A stretch of DNA of 37,703 nucleotides from Chryseobacterium sp. (GTDB lineage Bacteria; Bacteroidota; Bacteroidia; Flavobacteriales; Weeksellaceae), in NCBI GenBank assembly GCA_018260475.1, contig JAGLBA010000010.1:1-37703 (forward strand), given 5' to 3'. The notes beneath the pieces were generated by a model, which worked only from the letters and a program-made list of their open reading frames with translations, was not told the origin of the DNA and searched no databases. Position 1 is the stretch's first letter. Each line of letters starts with the position of its first letter. Made by a program: the position numbers and the translations under genes. Below are positions 1 to 9,396 of the stretch, one piece after another.

Positions 1-341
1 TAAAACAACCGGCCTCGCTCTAACTGCACGCTGGTTTTCATATATCTGACATGTACTCATTATGCTTTTGTTCTCATAGTAATCGGTAGCTTTAAATGTG
101 CAGTACTACTCTATTGGTTTTTTCTCAAGAAAATTCAATAGCAGTTTGTGTTTTTACGAGTCCTAAACGTTAATTAGATTCTTACTTCAACCGAATTGTT
201 AAGCGCCACTACATATTTACAAATACAATTAATTGGTGAAGACACAATTCTTCCAACTGACTTGAATTAGGCCGTTGTAAAATTTATTTGATGACTGATC
301 AAAATTCTAGGTTATTCTTTATATTGAGAATTTAAATTAAT
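1..341. other. Gene-free stretch at left edge
   Basis: This AT-rich stretch has no convincing gene on either strand. On the minus strand an ATG at 60 opens a frame that runs off the window edge after about 20 codons, too short to judge. A weak inverted repeat (ATTCT at 314-318, AGAAT at 327-331) just past the stop of the outer-membrane protein gene could be a poor terminator but lacks a clear T-run. I see no tRNA, repeat array or mobile-element end. Confidence 0.5.
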
Positions 342-1970
342 CTAAAACCTTGTCATCAAACCCCAATGGACTTTAGTATTATTAAATCTAAATCCGGTGT
401 TTTCTTGACTACCATTTGAAATTTGGAAGGTCATCAAGCCAATGGGTAAATTAAAACTGAATCCTATTCCTCCACTATATAGATTCGGCCGTAAATTCAG
501 GGTATTATTAAATAGTTTTCCGTATTGTGCGAATACATCGAAGTAGGCCACTGTACCTAATAAATATCTGTATTCCATTTTTCCATAGTAGAAAAAATCT
601 GCTAGAATCGCATTTTCATTAAAACCGCGGAATGAATTCCACCCACCAAATCGCAACATTTCATTAGTCGGAATTTCTAATTCAGAAAATAGGGCCGCAC
701 CTTCCCCCTTTAGGTTCAAATAATGCCTATTAACAATATGGAAATTATGTTCTGCTGTTAAAATAAAATTATTTTGTTTAGATGATATGTTTTCATCAGA
801 ATAATTTACATTGCCAATTCCTACATCTGCTACGATATTCGTTTTAAACTGGAACAAATCTACTTCACTAGGTGCTTGAAAACGATACCATATCGCTATG
901 CTTTTTTTATTGAAATTTTTTGTGAAGGTATTGGTCATGTTTACTGTTGATGTTTCAATCGATCCACGCAGACCAAGTTTGTGCCGTCCAAAATTATAGT
1001 AGATTGCTGGGCGAATTTTTGCATTGGCAAACGCGGAATCTTGTCTCATAATATTGGTTTCAAAGTTAAAACCAACATTAGAACCTAACATATAAGGCAA
1101 ATCGACCAGAAAATCTAAGTTTTGGCTTTTTTCCTGGTTGCGTTGCCAATGCAGATTAATCGTCTCAAAACTATTCAGGAGATTCCTAAAATTTACATCA
1201 ATTGATCCTGTAAAACTTATTTTTTCTGTTCTATCATTTCCAAATCCTACCACGCCATCAAAGGTATTAGTCTTCTTTTTTTGTAGTAAAAGGTAAATTT
1301 GTGTAGAATCTTTTGTGAAAAGGGTTTGCGGTGCTCTTTCTGAAACGATATAAGGATTTCCACGCAATTCCTCGTCTATTTTTTTTAAAATGAGCGGACT
1401 GTAAGGCCTTCCGGAAAAGTTTTTTTCAAGATTTCTTACAAATCTTTTCGGCACTTTTTCATAACCCTTCACAACAAATCCGTTTACAACTCGCTGTGAT
1501 CCGAGGTTTGCAGATAATTCCAAAATGGGATCGCCGTTTTTCATCCCCTTGTAAATTGTTTTTATCCGGCTAAAGGCGTATCCTTCTTGCGTAAAGTTTT
1601 CAATAATTGTCTTCTTTAGAGAGTCAATGTTTTTTATGAAAATTTCTGACTGCACTTTTTGATATTGATGTAAAGATTCCGAGAATTTTACATAACCTTG
1701 GTTATAATTCCGACCTTTGTCAAAGACTATTTCTGTCTGGCTTCCATCTTTTTTAACGGATGTAATTTTGGTGAAATAGTAGCGATTTTCCGCTAAGGAA
1801 TCCAAGAATTTTACGGCCGTTGCAGAATCTTTTTTTACAAATTCTTGTCCGGTTTGGATGTCTTTTAAAACGAATTTTTTCTGGGCTGAGAGGTTTAAAT
1901 TTAAGCAAAACAAAGTCATTAAGCATATTAATGCCCTGAGTTTTCGCCTTAATAAATCCTGGGCCTTCAT
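342..1970 (-). CDS. BamA/TamA-like outer-membrane protein (POTRA + Omp85 barrel)
   Basis: This 542-residue protein starts with a signal peptide (hydrophobic core about residues 12-28, ending LSAQ). Residues of about 30-230 are alpha/beta, as expected for one or two POTRA-like domains. The rest is rich in alternating beta strands and ends in phenylalanine, as outer-membrane barrels do. The FRGF motif near the C-terminus is the conserved Omp85 lid-loop signature. It is much shorter than true BamA (about 800 residues or more, five POTRA domains), so it is more likely a TamA-like or accessory member that inserts or exports outer-membrane proteins. The start lies 4 bases after the SDR stop, so the two are probably cotranscribed. 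The family call is firm; the specific substrate is unknown. Confidence 0.8.
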   Translation of the reverse strand: MKAQDLLRRKLRALICLMTLFCLNLNLSAQKKFVLKDIQTGQEFVKKDSATAVKFLDSLAENRYYFTKITSVKKDGSQTEIVFDKGRNYNQGYVKFSESLHQYQKVQSEIFIKNIDSLKKTIIENFTQEGYAFSRIKTIYKGMKNGDPILELSANLGSQRVVNGFVVKGYEKVPKRFVRNLEKNFSGRPYSPLILKKIDEELRGNPYIVSERAPQTLFTKDSTQIYLLLQKKKTNTFDGVVGFGNDRTEKISFTGSIDVNFRNLLNSFETINLHWQRNQEKSQNLDFLVDLPYMLGSNVGFNFETNIMRQDSAFANAKIRPAIYYNFGRHKLGLRGSIETSTVNMTNTFTKNFNKKSIAIWYRFQAPSEVDLFQFKTNIVADVGIGNVNYSDENISSKQNNFILTAEHNFHIVNRHYLNLKGEGAALFSELEIPTNEMLRFGGWNSFRGFNENAILADFFYYGKMEYRYLLGTVAYFDVFAQYGKLFNNTLNLRPNLYSGGIGFSFNLPIGLMTFQISNGSQENTGFRFNNTKVHWGLMTRF

Positions 1971-1974
1971 GTAT

Positions 1975-2766
1975 TTAAAGTTGATTATACTTGCGCATCA
2001 AGTTTTCGTAAAAATTTTGGGGCAAGATCCACTTAAGGGGAACTCCGATTTTTTGACCAAACTTTCCGAAGTAATAATGCCCTTTCCAAGAGTTTTTTGC
2101 TAATATTTTTTCGATAAATACAGCCACTTCCTGCGGATCAGTTCCACTATCCACATGCGCATCCATTAGGGAATACACTTTCCCGAATATTTTTTCGTAA
2201 GGCTCCGAAACTTTAGTTTTTACTCTGTTTTCGGCAATTTTTGTCTTAATGTCGCCCAGATGTAATGTACAGGCTTCAATATTCCACGGGGAAATTTCGT
2301 AGCGCATTGCCTCAGTAACTTTATCCAGCGCCGATTTTGAAGCTGAATAAAACCCACGGAATGGCAATCCCATCTCTGATCCGATACTCGAAATATTGAT
2401 GATTTTTCCCGCCATTTGACTGCGCATTTGTGGTAAAACAGCGCTCATCATTTGCACCGCGCCCACTAAATTTAGGTTGAACAATTTTAGAATATCTTCC
2501 TTCGTAGAATCTTCTACAGCGCCCACCATCCCCATTCCAGCATTGTTGATGAGAATATCTATTCGGTTTTCTGTTTTCAAAATTTCAGAAATGGCGGCTT
2601 GGATTTGATTGGCGTCAGTAATGTCCGTTGGGATGGTTTTGAAGTAGTCGGAAATCGTATTTTTCCGACTTAAACCATACACTTTATGCCCCTTCTTTCC
2701 AAAATGTTCTGCTAAAGTAAAACCAATTCCAGCAGATGTGCCAGTGATGATGATTGTTTTTGACAT
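1975..2766 (-). CDS. SDR family NAD(P)-dependent oxidoreductase
   Basis: This is a classical short-chain dehydrogenase/reductase of about 263 residues with a single Rossmann fold. The N-terminal cofactor motif TGTSAGIG follows the start almost at once. The structural NNAG motif, the catalytic serine in ISSIGS and the YSASK catalytic tyrosine/lysine pair are all present. I chose the ATG at 2766 (MSKTIII) because an upstream in-frame ATG at 2805 would add 13 residues before the first strand, which the family lacks. The substrate cannot be deduced; the cap region is ordinary for SDRs acting on small carbonyl or alcohol compounds. It lies 45 bases after aroA and 4 bases before the outer-membrane protein gene, so it is probably in their operon without an obvious functional link. 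Confidence 0.85.
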   Translation of the reverse strand: MSKTIIITGTSAGIGFTLAEHFGKKGHKVYGLSRKNTISDYFKTIPTDITDANQIQAAISEILKTENRIDILINNAGMGMVGAVEDSTKEDILKLFNLNLVGAVQMMSAVLPQMRSQMAGKIINISSIGSEMGLPFRGFYSASKSALDKVTEAMRYEISPWNIEACTLHLGDIKTKIAENRVKTKVSEPYEKIFGKVYSLMDAHVDSGTDPQEVAVFIEKILAKNSWKGHYYFGKFGQKIGVPLKWILPQNFYENLMRKYNQL

Positions 2767-2811
2767 TAATTCTCTTGAAATATTTCTATAGATGATTGTT
2801 AACAAATATAA

Positions 2812-4050
2812 TTAGTTTAAAATTTCCGTTACAGCCGAAAAATCTTCCCAAAATTCAGGATAAGATTTCTCTACCACCTCAGGATTCTCGATTATTATAT
2901 TTTGAACCAATGCAAACGGCGCAAAACTCATCGCCATACGGTGGTCGTTGTAAGTTTTAATTAAAATTTCCAGCTCTGGCGCTACAAAATCTAAACTTTT
3001 AATTGAATTCTCAGTGATTTCCACTTCGCAGCCTATTTTTTGTAATTCATATTTCAAAGCCAAAAGACGGTCTGTTTCTTTGACTTTTAAAGTCCCTAAT
3101 CCCGTAATTTCAAAAGGAATTTTTAAAGCTGTTGCCGTGACGCAAACCGTTTGCGCAATATCCGGACAATGGTTCATATCTAAAATAATGCTTTTAGTTT
3201 TATGGAAATGCGGAATAGGTTTAAGTAAAATTAAATTTTCCGGATGAAATTCAGTGCGTACTCCAAAATAATTTTCATAAATCTTAACTAAAACAGAATC
3301 GCCTTGCAAAGAACTCTCGTTAAAACTTTTCAAACAAATATCTTCTCTGCCAATCGCCACCAATGAATAAAAATAGGAGGCGGAAGACCAATCGCTTTCA
3401 ACATTGTAAGTGATGGAAGATGATTGATCGTTAATGCTTGGTATGGTAATTATTTCATTGCCATTTTCAGTCGGATGAAATCGGGCGTCCATCTGAAAAA
3501 TTGAATTGATAAGCTCCAAAGTCATCTCCAAATAAGGTCGCGAGGTGATTTCGCCTTCCAGTTCTATGGTTAATCCCTTTTCCAGTTTTCCGCCTATCAT
3601 CATAAGCGCCGTGATGAATTGGCTCGAGATATATGCGGGAATACGAACTTTGTTTTTAATTAATTTTTTTCCAATGATTTTTAAGGGAGGGAAACCCTCA
3701 TTTTCCAAATATTCTATGGCTGAGCCGAGATCTCTAAGTGCCTCTACCAATGGCTTTATGGGACGCTGCTTCATTCTTTCAGAACCGGTGAGAATGGTGG
3801 TTTTGCCTTCTTGAATTGCTAAATAGGCCGTCAAGAAACGCATCGCCGTCCCAGCGTGATGAATGTCAATTAGCTCGTTGTCCGATGCTAATCCGACCTG
3901 TAAAAGTTGAGAATCTTGCGAGTTGGATGCGTTTTGCAAAGAAAAGCCCCCAAAAAGTTTCTGCAATACCAAAAGCCGGTTCGTAATGCTTTTCGAACCG
4001 GTAATCACTATGGTTTTTCCCGATAGAAGTTTAGATTTTTTTAGCAGCAT
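2812..4050 (-). CDS. aroA: 3-phosphoshikimate 1-carboxyvinyltransferase (EPSP synthase)
   Basis: AroA joins shikimate-3-phosphate to phosphoenolpyruvate, the sixth step of the shikimate pathway to aromatic amino acids, in the cytoplasm. The 412-residue protein has the N-terminal GSKSITNR motif (Lys20, Ser21), HAGTAMRF (65-72), a RPYLE segment, KETDRL carrying the conserved glutamate, and the DHRMAM motif near the end. Length is slightly under the E. coli enzyme (427). The HAGTAMRF motif corresponds to NAGTAMRP of E. coli, so phenylalanine stands where E. coli has Pro101 beside the PEP/glyphosate pocket. The gene heads an apparent aroA-SDR-outer-membrane protein unit. No clear -7 box is visible in the 112 bases before it. 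Confidence 0.95.
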   Translation of the reverse strand: MLLKKSKLLSGKTIVITGSKSITNRLLVLQKLFGGFSLQNASNSQDSQLLQVGLASDNELIDIHHAGTAMRFLTAYLAIQEGKTTILTGSERMKQRPIKPLVEALRDLGSAIEYLENEGFPPLKIIGKKLIKNKVRIPAYISSQFITALMMIGGKLEKGLTIELEGEITSRPYLEMTLELINSIFQMDARFHPTENGNEIITIPSINDQSSSITYNVESDWSSASYFYSLVAIGREDICLKSFNESSLQGDSVLVKIYENYFGVRTEFHPENLILLKPIPHFHKTKSIILDMNHCPDIAQTVCVTATALKIPFEITGLGTLKVKETDRLLALKYELQKIGCEVEITENSIKSLDFVAPELEILIKTYNDHRMAMSFAPFALVQNIIIENPEVVEKSYPEFWEDFSAVTEILN

Positions 4051-4162
4051 AGTTTCTTTTAGAGATCAGGGAAGTGGAATTAGGTTGGGAGGGAAAAGAT
4101 TATTTATTTTTAATTAGGAAAAACAATGTTCTTAAAATCATATTCGCAACTTTCCCCTATCC

Positions 4163-4489
4163 CTACTTTAGTTTTTCGTTATTAAAATGTCTATTGGCAT
4201 CCCTTTCTGTTTTGATTTTCATTTTTTTATCAAATGCCGCTTGGAGGTCAGTTCCGGTTTGGTTAGCGAGGCATAGAGTAACAAAAAGCACATCCGCCAA
4301 TTCTTCGCCTAAATCTTTAGTTTTGTCACTATCTTTTTCACTTTGTTCGCCGTACCGCCGTGCGATAATCCTTGCCACTTCACCAGTTTCCTCGGTCAGG
4401 ATCGCCATGTTGGTCAGTTCGCTAAAATACCGAACGCCCACAGTTTTAATCCATTCATCAACCTTTTTTTGTAGCGCAGTGATTTCCAT
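4163..4489 (-). CDS. MazG-like nucleotide pyrophosphohydrolase
   Basis: This 108-residue protein is a single all-alpha MazG/NTP-PPase domain. The metal-binding acidic motifs are visible: LTEETGEVARI (about residues 31-41) supplies the EExxE-type helix and LGEELADVLF (about 61-70) the ExxD-type helix. Family members hydrolyse (d)NTPs to NMP and pyrophosphate and are thought to clean the nucleotide pool. The size matches small single-domain MazG proteins rather than the two-domain E. coli MazG (263 residues). It lies 112 bases upstream of aroA on the same strand. A 14-base direct repeat lies just before its start. Preferred nucleotide unknown. Confidence 0.85.
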   Translation of the reverse strand: MEITALQKKVDEWIKTVGVRYFSELTNMAILTEETGEVARIIARRYGEQSEKDSDKTKDLGEELADVLFVTLCLANQTGTDLQAAFDKKMKIKTERDANRHFNNEKLK

Positions 4490-4496
4490 TTTTTAA

Positions 4497-4526
4497 AAGT
4501 GAGAACATTAATAAGTGAGAACATTA
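4497..4526. repeat. 14-base direct repeat upstream of the MazG-like gene
   Basis: AAGTGAGAACATTA occurs at 4497-4510 and again at 4513-4526, separated by two bases. The copies lie 8 to 37 bases before the minus-strand start at 4489, where leader or promoter sequence would be. This is either a replication-slippage duplication or a pair of binding sites; the sequence does not decide. Confidence 0.8.
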
Positions 4527-4550
4527 GAAAAATGACCAGCAACCAAATCC

Positions 4551-5948
4551 CTATTGATATGCGCCTATGGTGGGGTTTGCGGTTCTGCTGATTTTCACGA
4601 TATCAAGCGGTACCAATTGCGCAGTTGTAAGCCGGCCTTTGCCCTTGGCTGGCGATTTTGCGGCTAAGCGGAGGTTCATTTTTTCAACAAAATAATTTGT
4701 GAACAAAGGTTCTTCGTTTTTTATTGAATTAATGACTGATGGATTTCCATCAAAATTGAAACCGGAATTGATGCTGTACTTCAACAGAGATGAATCGAAA
4801 AGATAATTAAAAGTCTGTCCGGTAGTCGGTTTCAGCATCACCGCCGTTTCCTTGTCGCCATAAATGATCGAGTTTCTCACATTCAAAGAAAGAGCGCCAT
4901 ATTCTGCCGTTCCTGCAGCATTTTTCCACTCGTTAGAGGCCAAGATTCCGTAGGCGGGCATCGCAGTATTGAGCTTCCAATAATTGGCGAGCGTACAGTG
5001 GGTCAAATCAATATTGCCTCCTTTTTGGATGGTAAGATCGGATTCGCCGCAGTTGTTCATCACCATGTTTTCGGCTTTTAAAGTGGAAGCCACCGCAAAA
5101 ATCCCTTGATTTTGAAAGGTGTGGATGATGGTATTTTTAATAATTGCTGTTGCCGATTTCATGGAGATTCCAGTTTCGCCACCGAAAATTTTAGCGTAAT
5201 TTATATTCAAAATTGCGCCTGACTCAGCCGTTATACCTTTCCAGTTTAGCGGGATGGTGTCATAGCGTGTGTCATTACGGTCACCACGGAAAATCACTTC
5301 GCTACCCAAATCTCCCGTCACATTTAGGGTGGAGTTCTTAGATAGTTTCAGGCTGCTGTTTTTGGTAAAATAAACTTTTGTGCCGGCTTCTATATTAAGG
5401 CTTTTCCCTTCCGCGATCGTCAGGTCGCCGAAGATAATCTTGGCTTTTTTGTTCGTCCAGGTGGTATTTGTGGAAAGGATATTTGAATTGTTTTTATTTT
5501 GAATAAAAAATTCGGCATCTTGAACCACGGAAAAAAGTGTTATTTCCTGTGTTCCGGCAGTTTGAAATTGGATTTTATCTTCAGCAATCGCCTGTGTAGT
5601 ATTGGCTACCGGGGCGATTTCAACAAAAATAAAAAGGCTGTCCTTCTTTCTAAGTGGCACATTAGTAAATTCGCTGCCGGATTTTCCATCTATATTGAGG
5701 CGGTAGGGAGATGCCGCCCCGCCTTTTAGTGCGATTTTGGGAATCATTACATCCTTATCCTCCTGATTATACACTTTTACGGCGTAGGTTTCTGAGCGAA
5801 CCTGGTGGTACACGGTATCGCAAAACACGGTGTCTCGGGAGAACCTTAGCGCCTTAGAAGGCGTATCAAAACTAATATCATCAGTCTTACAGGACAATGC
5901 CAATAGGAGAATCCAAAAGGAGAGCGCGAAAATTATTTTTAGTTTCAT
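4551..5948 (-). CDS. Right-handed beta-helix repeat lipoprotein
   Basis: This 465-residue protein begins with a lipoprotein signal peptide with the lipobox LALSC (Cys20), so it should be lipid-anchored in the envelope. Residues of about 160-400 show the short-strand, Asn/Gly-rich pattern of parallel beta-helix proteins, with segments such as NINYAKIFGG, IIKNTIIHTF and LNVRNSIIYG. There is no recognisable catalytic motif of pectate lyases or related polysaccharide enzymes, so binding or structural roles are equally possible. It is transcribed divergently from rpmE2 and has its own likely promoter. The fold call is good; I do not assign a function. Confidence 0.75.
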   Translation of the reverse strand: MKLKIIFALSFWILLLALSCKTDDISFDTPSKALRFSRDTVFCDTVYHQVRSETYAVKVYNQEDKDVMIPKIALKGGAASPYRLNIDGKSGSEFTNVPLRKKDSLFIFVEIAPVANTTQAIAEDKIQFQTAGTQEITLFSVVQDAEFFIQNKNNSNILSTNTTWTNKKAKIIFGDLTIAEGKSLNIEAGTKVYFTKNSSLKLSKNSTLNVTGDLGSEVIFRGDRNDTRYDTIPLNWKGITAESGAILNINYAKIFGGETGISMKSATAIIKNTIIHTFQNQGIFAVASTLKAENMVMNNCGESDLTIQKGGNIDLTHCTLANYWKLNTAMPAYGILASNEWKNAAGTAEYGALSLNVRNSIIYGDKETAVMLKPTTGQTFNYLFDSSLLKYSINSGFNFDGNPSVINSIKNEEPLFTNYFVEKMNLRLAAKSPAKGKGRLTTAQLVPLDIVKISRTANPTIGAYQ

Positions 5949-5968
5949 CTGGGTTTAATATTGCTTTT

Positions 5969-5976
5969 CAAAGGTA
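5969..5976 (-). promoter_or_regulatory. Predicted -7 box for the beta-helix lipoprotein gene
   Basis: Read on the minus strand this is TACCTTTG, a perfect TAnnTTTG Bacteroidota -7 box. It ends 20 bases before the ATG at 5948, leaving a short leader. No clear TTTG -33 box is visible at the usual distance. Confidence 0.45.
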
Positions 5977-6024
5977 AATTATTTTTGTTGAAGTTTAAAA
6001 CTTTAATGTTTTGTAAAACAGTGC

Positions 6025-6054
6025 TTGTAGATTAAAAAAAATGTTATATTTTTG
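6025..6054 (+). promoter_or_regulatory. Predicted Bacteroidota-type promoter of rpmE2
   Basis: TTG at 6025-6027 and TATTTTTG at 6047-6054 match the -33 and -7 boxes (TTTG, TAnnTTTG) with a 19-base spacer. A leader of about 70 bases would precede the L31 start at 6134, long enough for translational control, though I see no specific fold. Confidence 0.6.
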
Positions 6055-6133
6055 CAGTCTAAAATTTTGCAGAGAACGATCCATTACTTACTTCGAAGTA
6101 GAATTTTTTTAATTAATTTAAAATAAATCAGTT

Positions 6134-6385
6134 ATGAAAAAAGATATCCACCCGGACAATTACAGACCAGTTGTTTTCAAGGACATGAGTAACGAAGAAA
6201 TGTTCATCTGCAAATCGACTGCCGAAACTAAAGACACCATCGAGTACGAAGGCGAAACATATCCATTGATCAAAATGGAAATCTCTTCTACATCTCACCC
6301 TTTCTATACAGGAAAAGTGAAGCTTGTAGATACCGCAGGTCGTGTAGATAAGTTTATGAACAAATACAAGAAATTCACAAAGTAA
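6134..6385 (+). CDS. rpmE2: 50S ribosomal protein L31, type B
   Basis: L31 bridges the large and small ribosomal subunits. The 83-residue protein begins [17 protein letters not shown] and contains the SxSHPFYTG core typical of type B L31. It has only one cysteine (in FICKS) and lacks the zinc-binding cysteine pairs of type A L31, so it is the zinc-independent form. Length fits type B (80-90 residues). It stands alone between a strong predicted promoter and a near-perfect terminator, so it is probably monocistronic. Confidence 0.95.
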   Translation: MKKDIHPDNYRPVVFKDMSNEEMFICKSTAETKDTIEYEGETYPLIKMEISSTSHPFYTGKVKLVDTAGRVDKFMNKYKKFTK

Positions 6386-6405
6386 TTTTTTGGTTAAGAA
6401 AATTT

Positions 6406-6437
6406 AAAGTCTTTCAAGTCATTGAAAGACTTTTTTT
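6406..6437 (+). terminator. Rho-independent terminator after rpmE2
   Basis: AAAGTCTTTCAA (6406-6417) pairs perfectly with TTGAAAGACTTT (6422-6433) around a GTCA loop, followed by T's to 6437. Confidence 0.9.
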
Positions 6438-6449
6438 GTATTAAATTTG
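6422..6449 (+). promoter_or_regulatory. Predicted promoter of the GlmU-like gene overlapping the L31 terminator
   Basis: TAAATTTG at 6442-6449 is a perfect -7 box, and TTG at 6422-6424 could serve as -33 with a 17-base spacer. Transcription would start near 6456, about 15 bases before the ATG at 6471. This argues against an in-frame TTG at 6447, which lies inside the -7 box. Confidence 0.5.
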
Positions 6450-6470
6450 AGACACTCTAAAACAGAATTT

Positions 6471-7631
6471 ATGCAGATCGTATATTCCGACGCACAATAT
6501 TGGGAAGATTTCCTTCCACTATCCTTCACCCGCCCCATGGCCGAGATGCGTTGTGGCATCCTCACCTTTTCCGAAAGATGGAAAAAACTCCTTGATGCCG
6601 AGCAAATTTCCTTCATCACCGAAGATTATTTACAAGAAAAATTTCCAAAACCGCAGGAGATGGAAAGCCTTTTCATTGTCCCGAACTTCCTGCCGACGAC
6701 CGATGTTTTAAATCAAATTAAAAATCTAAATCAGGGTGAGGCTTTGGTTTATGAAGATGAACTGCTTGCCGCGAGAGTGAATATGAAAGATTTTGGTTTA
6801 CATCAAATTGAAAAAATGACGGACATCACAGAGCCTTTGATTTTCTTTAAAAGTCCGTCCGATCTTTTTACATTTAATGAAGAGGCGATCGATTTTGATT
6901 TTGAACTCCTTACAAAGGGCAGGGTTTCACAAGAACTTTCTCCTACCAATGGATTTTTGGGTGATACCGCAGCTTTATTTATCGAAAAAGGTGCGCAAAT
7001 CGAGTTTTCTACGCTAAATACACGCTCTGGGAAAATCTACATCGGGAAGGACGCGGAAGTAATGGAAGGTAGCAATCTGCGTGGACCACTTGCAATGTGC
7101 GATAATGCCGTTGTGAAATTGGGTTCCAAGGTGTTTGGCCCGACGACATTAGGACCTTATTCTAAAATCGGTGGTGAGGTGAGCAATGTGGTGATCTTCG
7201 GATATTCCAGTAAGGGTCATGATGGCTACCTCGGAAACTCCGTGCTTGGCGAATGGTGTAACCTCGGAGCAGATACGAATACCTCTAACCTAAAAAATAA
7301 TTATTCCACGGTGAAACTTTGGAATTATAAACAAAAACAGTTCAAGGATACGGGCTTGCAATTTTGCGGAACTATAATGGGCGACCATTCCAAGACCGCG
7401 ATCAATACGCAACTAAATACCGGAACGATGGTGGGTGTAGCATCTAATATTTTTAAAAGCGGATTTCCTCCGAATTATGTGGAGAATTTTTCTTGGGGCG
7501 GCCACCACGGTGATGAGAAATATAATTTTGAAAAAGCCAGCCAAGTTGCAGAACGCGTGATGGCCAGGCGAAAACTTCAATTTAGTGAGACAGATCGCAA
7601 TATTTTAAAACATATTTACGAGAAATTTTAG
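6471..7631 (+). CDS. GlmU family sugar nucleotidyltransferase (alternative bacterial GlmU)
   Basis: This 386-residue protein starts MQIVYSD and carries LPLSFTRPMAEMRCGILT, typical of the Bacteroidota NTP_transf_4/alternative GlmU family. The C-terminal half (about 190-350) has left-handed beta-helix hexapeptide pattern (for example KIYIGKDAEV, GPTTLGPYSKIG, GDHSKTAINTQLNTGT), as in acyltransferases. The family is thought to combine N-acetylglucosamine-1-phosphate uridylyl transfer with glucosamine-1-phosphate acetylation, giving UDP-GlcNAc for peptidoglycan and lipid A. The classical GxGTRMxP nucleotide loop of E. coli GlmU is absent, as in this family, so the uridylyltransferase role is inferred from family only. 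I chose the ATG at 6471 because the promoter box overlaps the longer frame. Confidence 0.8.
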   Translation: MQIVYSDAQYWEDFLPLSFTRPMAEMRCGILTFSERWKKLLDAEQISFITEDYLQEKFPKPQEMESLFIVPNFLPTTDVLNQIKNLNQGEALVYEDELLAARVNMKDFGLHQIEKMTDITEPLIFFKSPSDLFTFNEEAIDFDFELLTKGRVSQELSPTNGFLGDTAALFIEKGAQIEFSTLNTRSGKIYIGKDAEVMEGSNLRGPLAMCDNAVVKLGSKVFGPTTLGPYSKIGGEVSNVVIFGYSSKGHDGYLGNSVLGEWCNLGADTNTSNLKNNYSTVKLWNYKQKQFKDTGLQFCGTIMGDHSKTAINTQLNTGTMVGVASNIFKSGFPPNYVENFSWGGHHGDEKYNFEKASQVAERVMARRKLQFSETDRNILKHIYEKF

Positions 7632-9344
<1,713 letters not shown>

Positions 9345-9358
9345 AAACTTTAATGAAA

Positions 9359-9392
9359 AAAATCCCCTTCTGAATTTGTTGAAGGGGATTTT
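9359..9392. terminator. Bidirectional terminator between guaB and the AAA+/M41 protease
   Basis: AAAATCCCCTTC (9359-9370) and GAAGGGGATTTT (9381-9392) form a perfect 12-base stem with a 10-base loop. T-runs lie on either side, so it can serve both convergent genes. Confidence 0.9.
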
Positions 9393-9396
9393 CTGT

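Noticed and set aside
1-60. Minus-strand frame from an ATG at 60 running off the left edge
   Set aside because: Only about 20 codons are in view, with no promoter box or recognisable motif. It could be the start of a gene but cannot be supported.
6447-6470. TTG start of the GlmU-like gene at 6447
   Set aside because: The TTG lies inside the predicted -7 box, and the family starts at the MQIVYSD strand at 6471.
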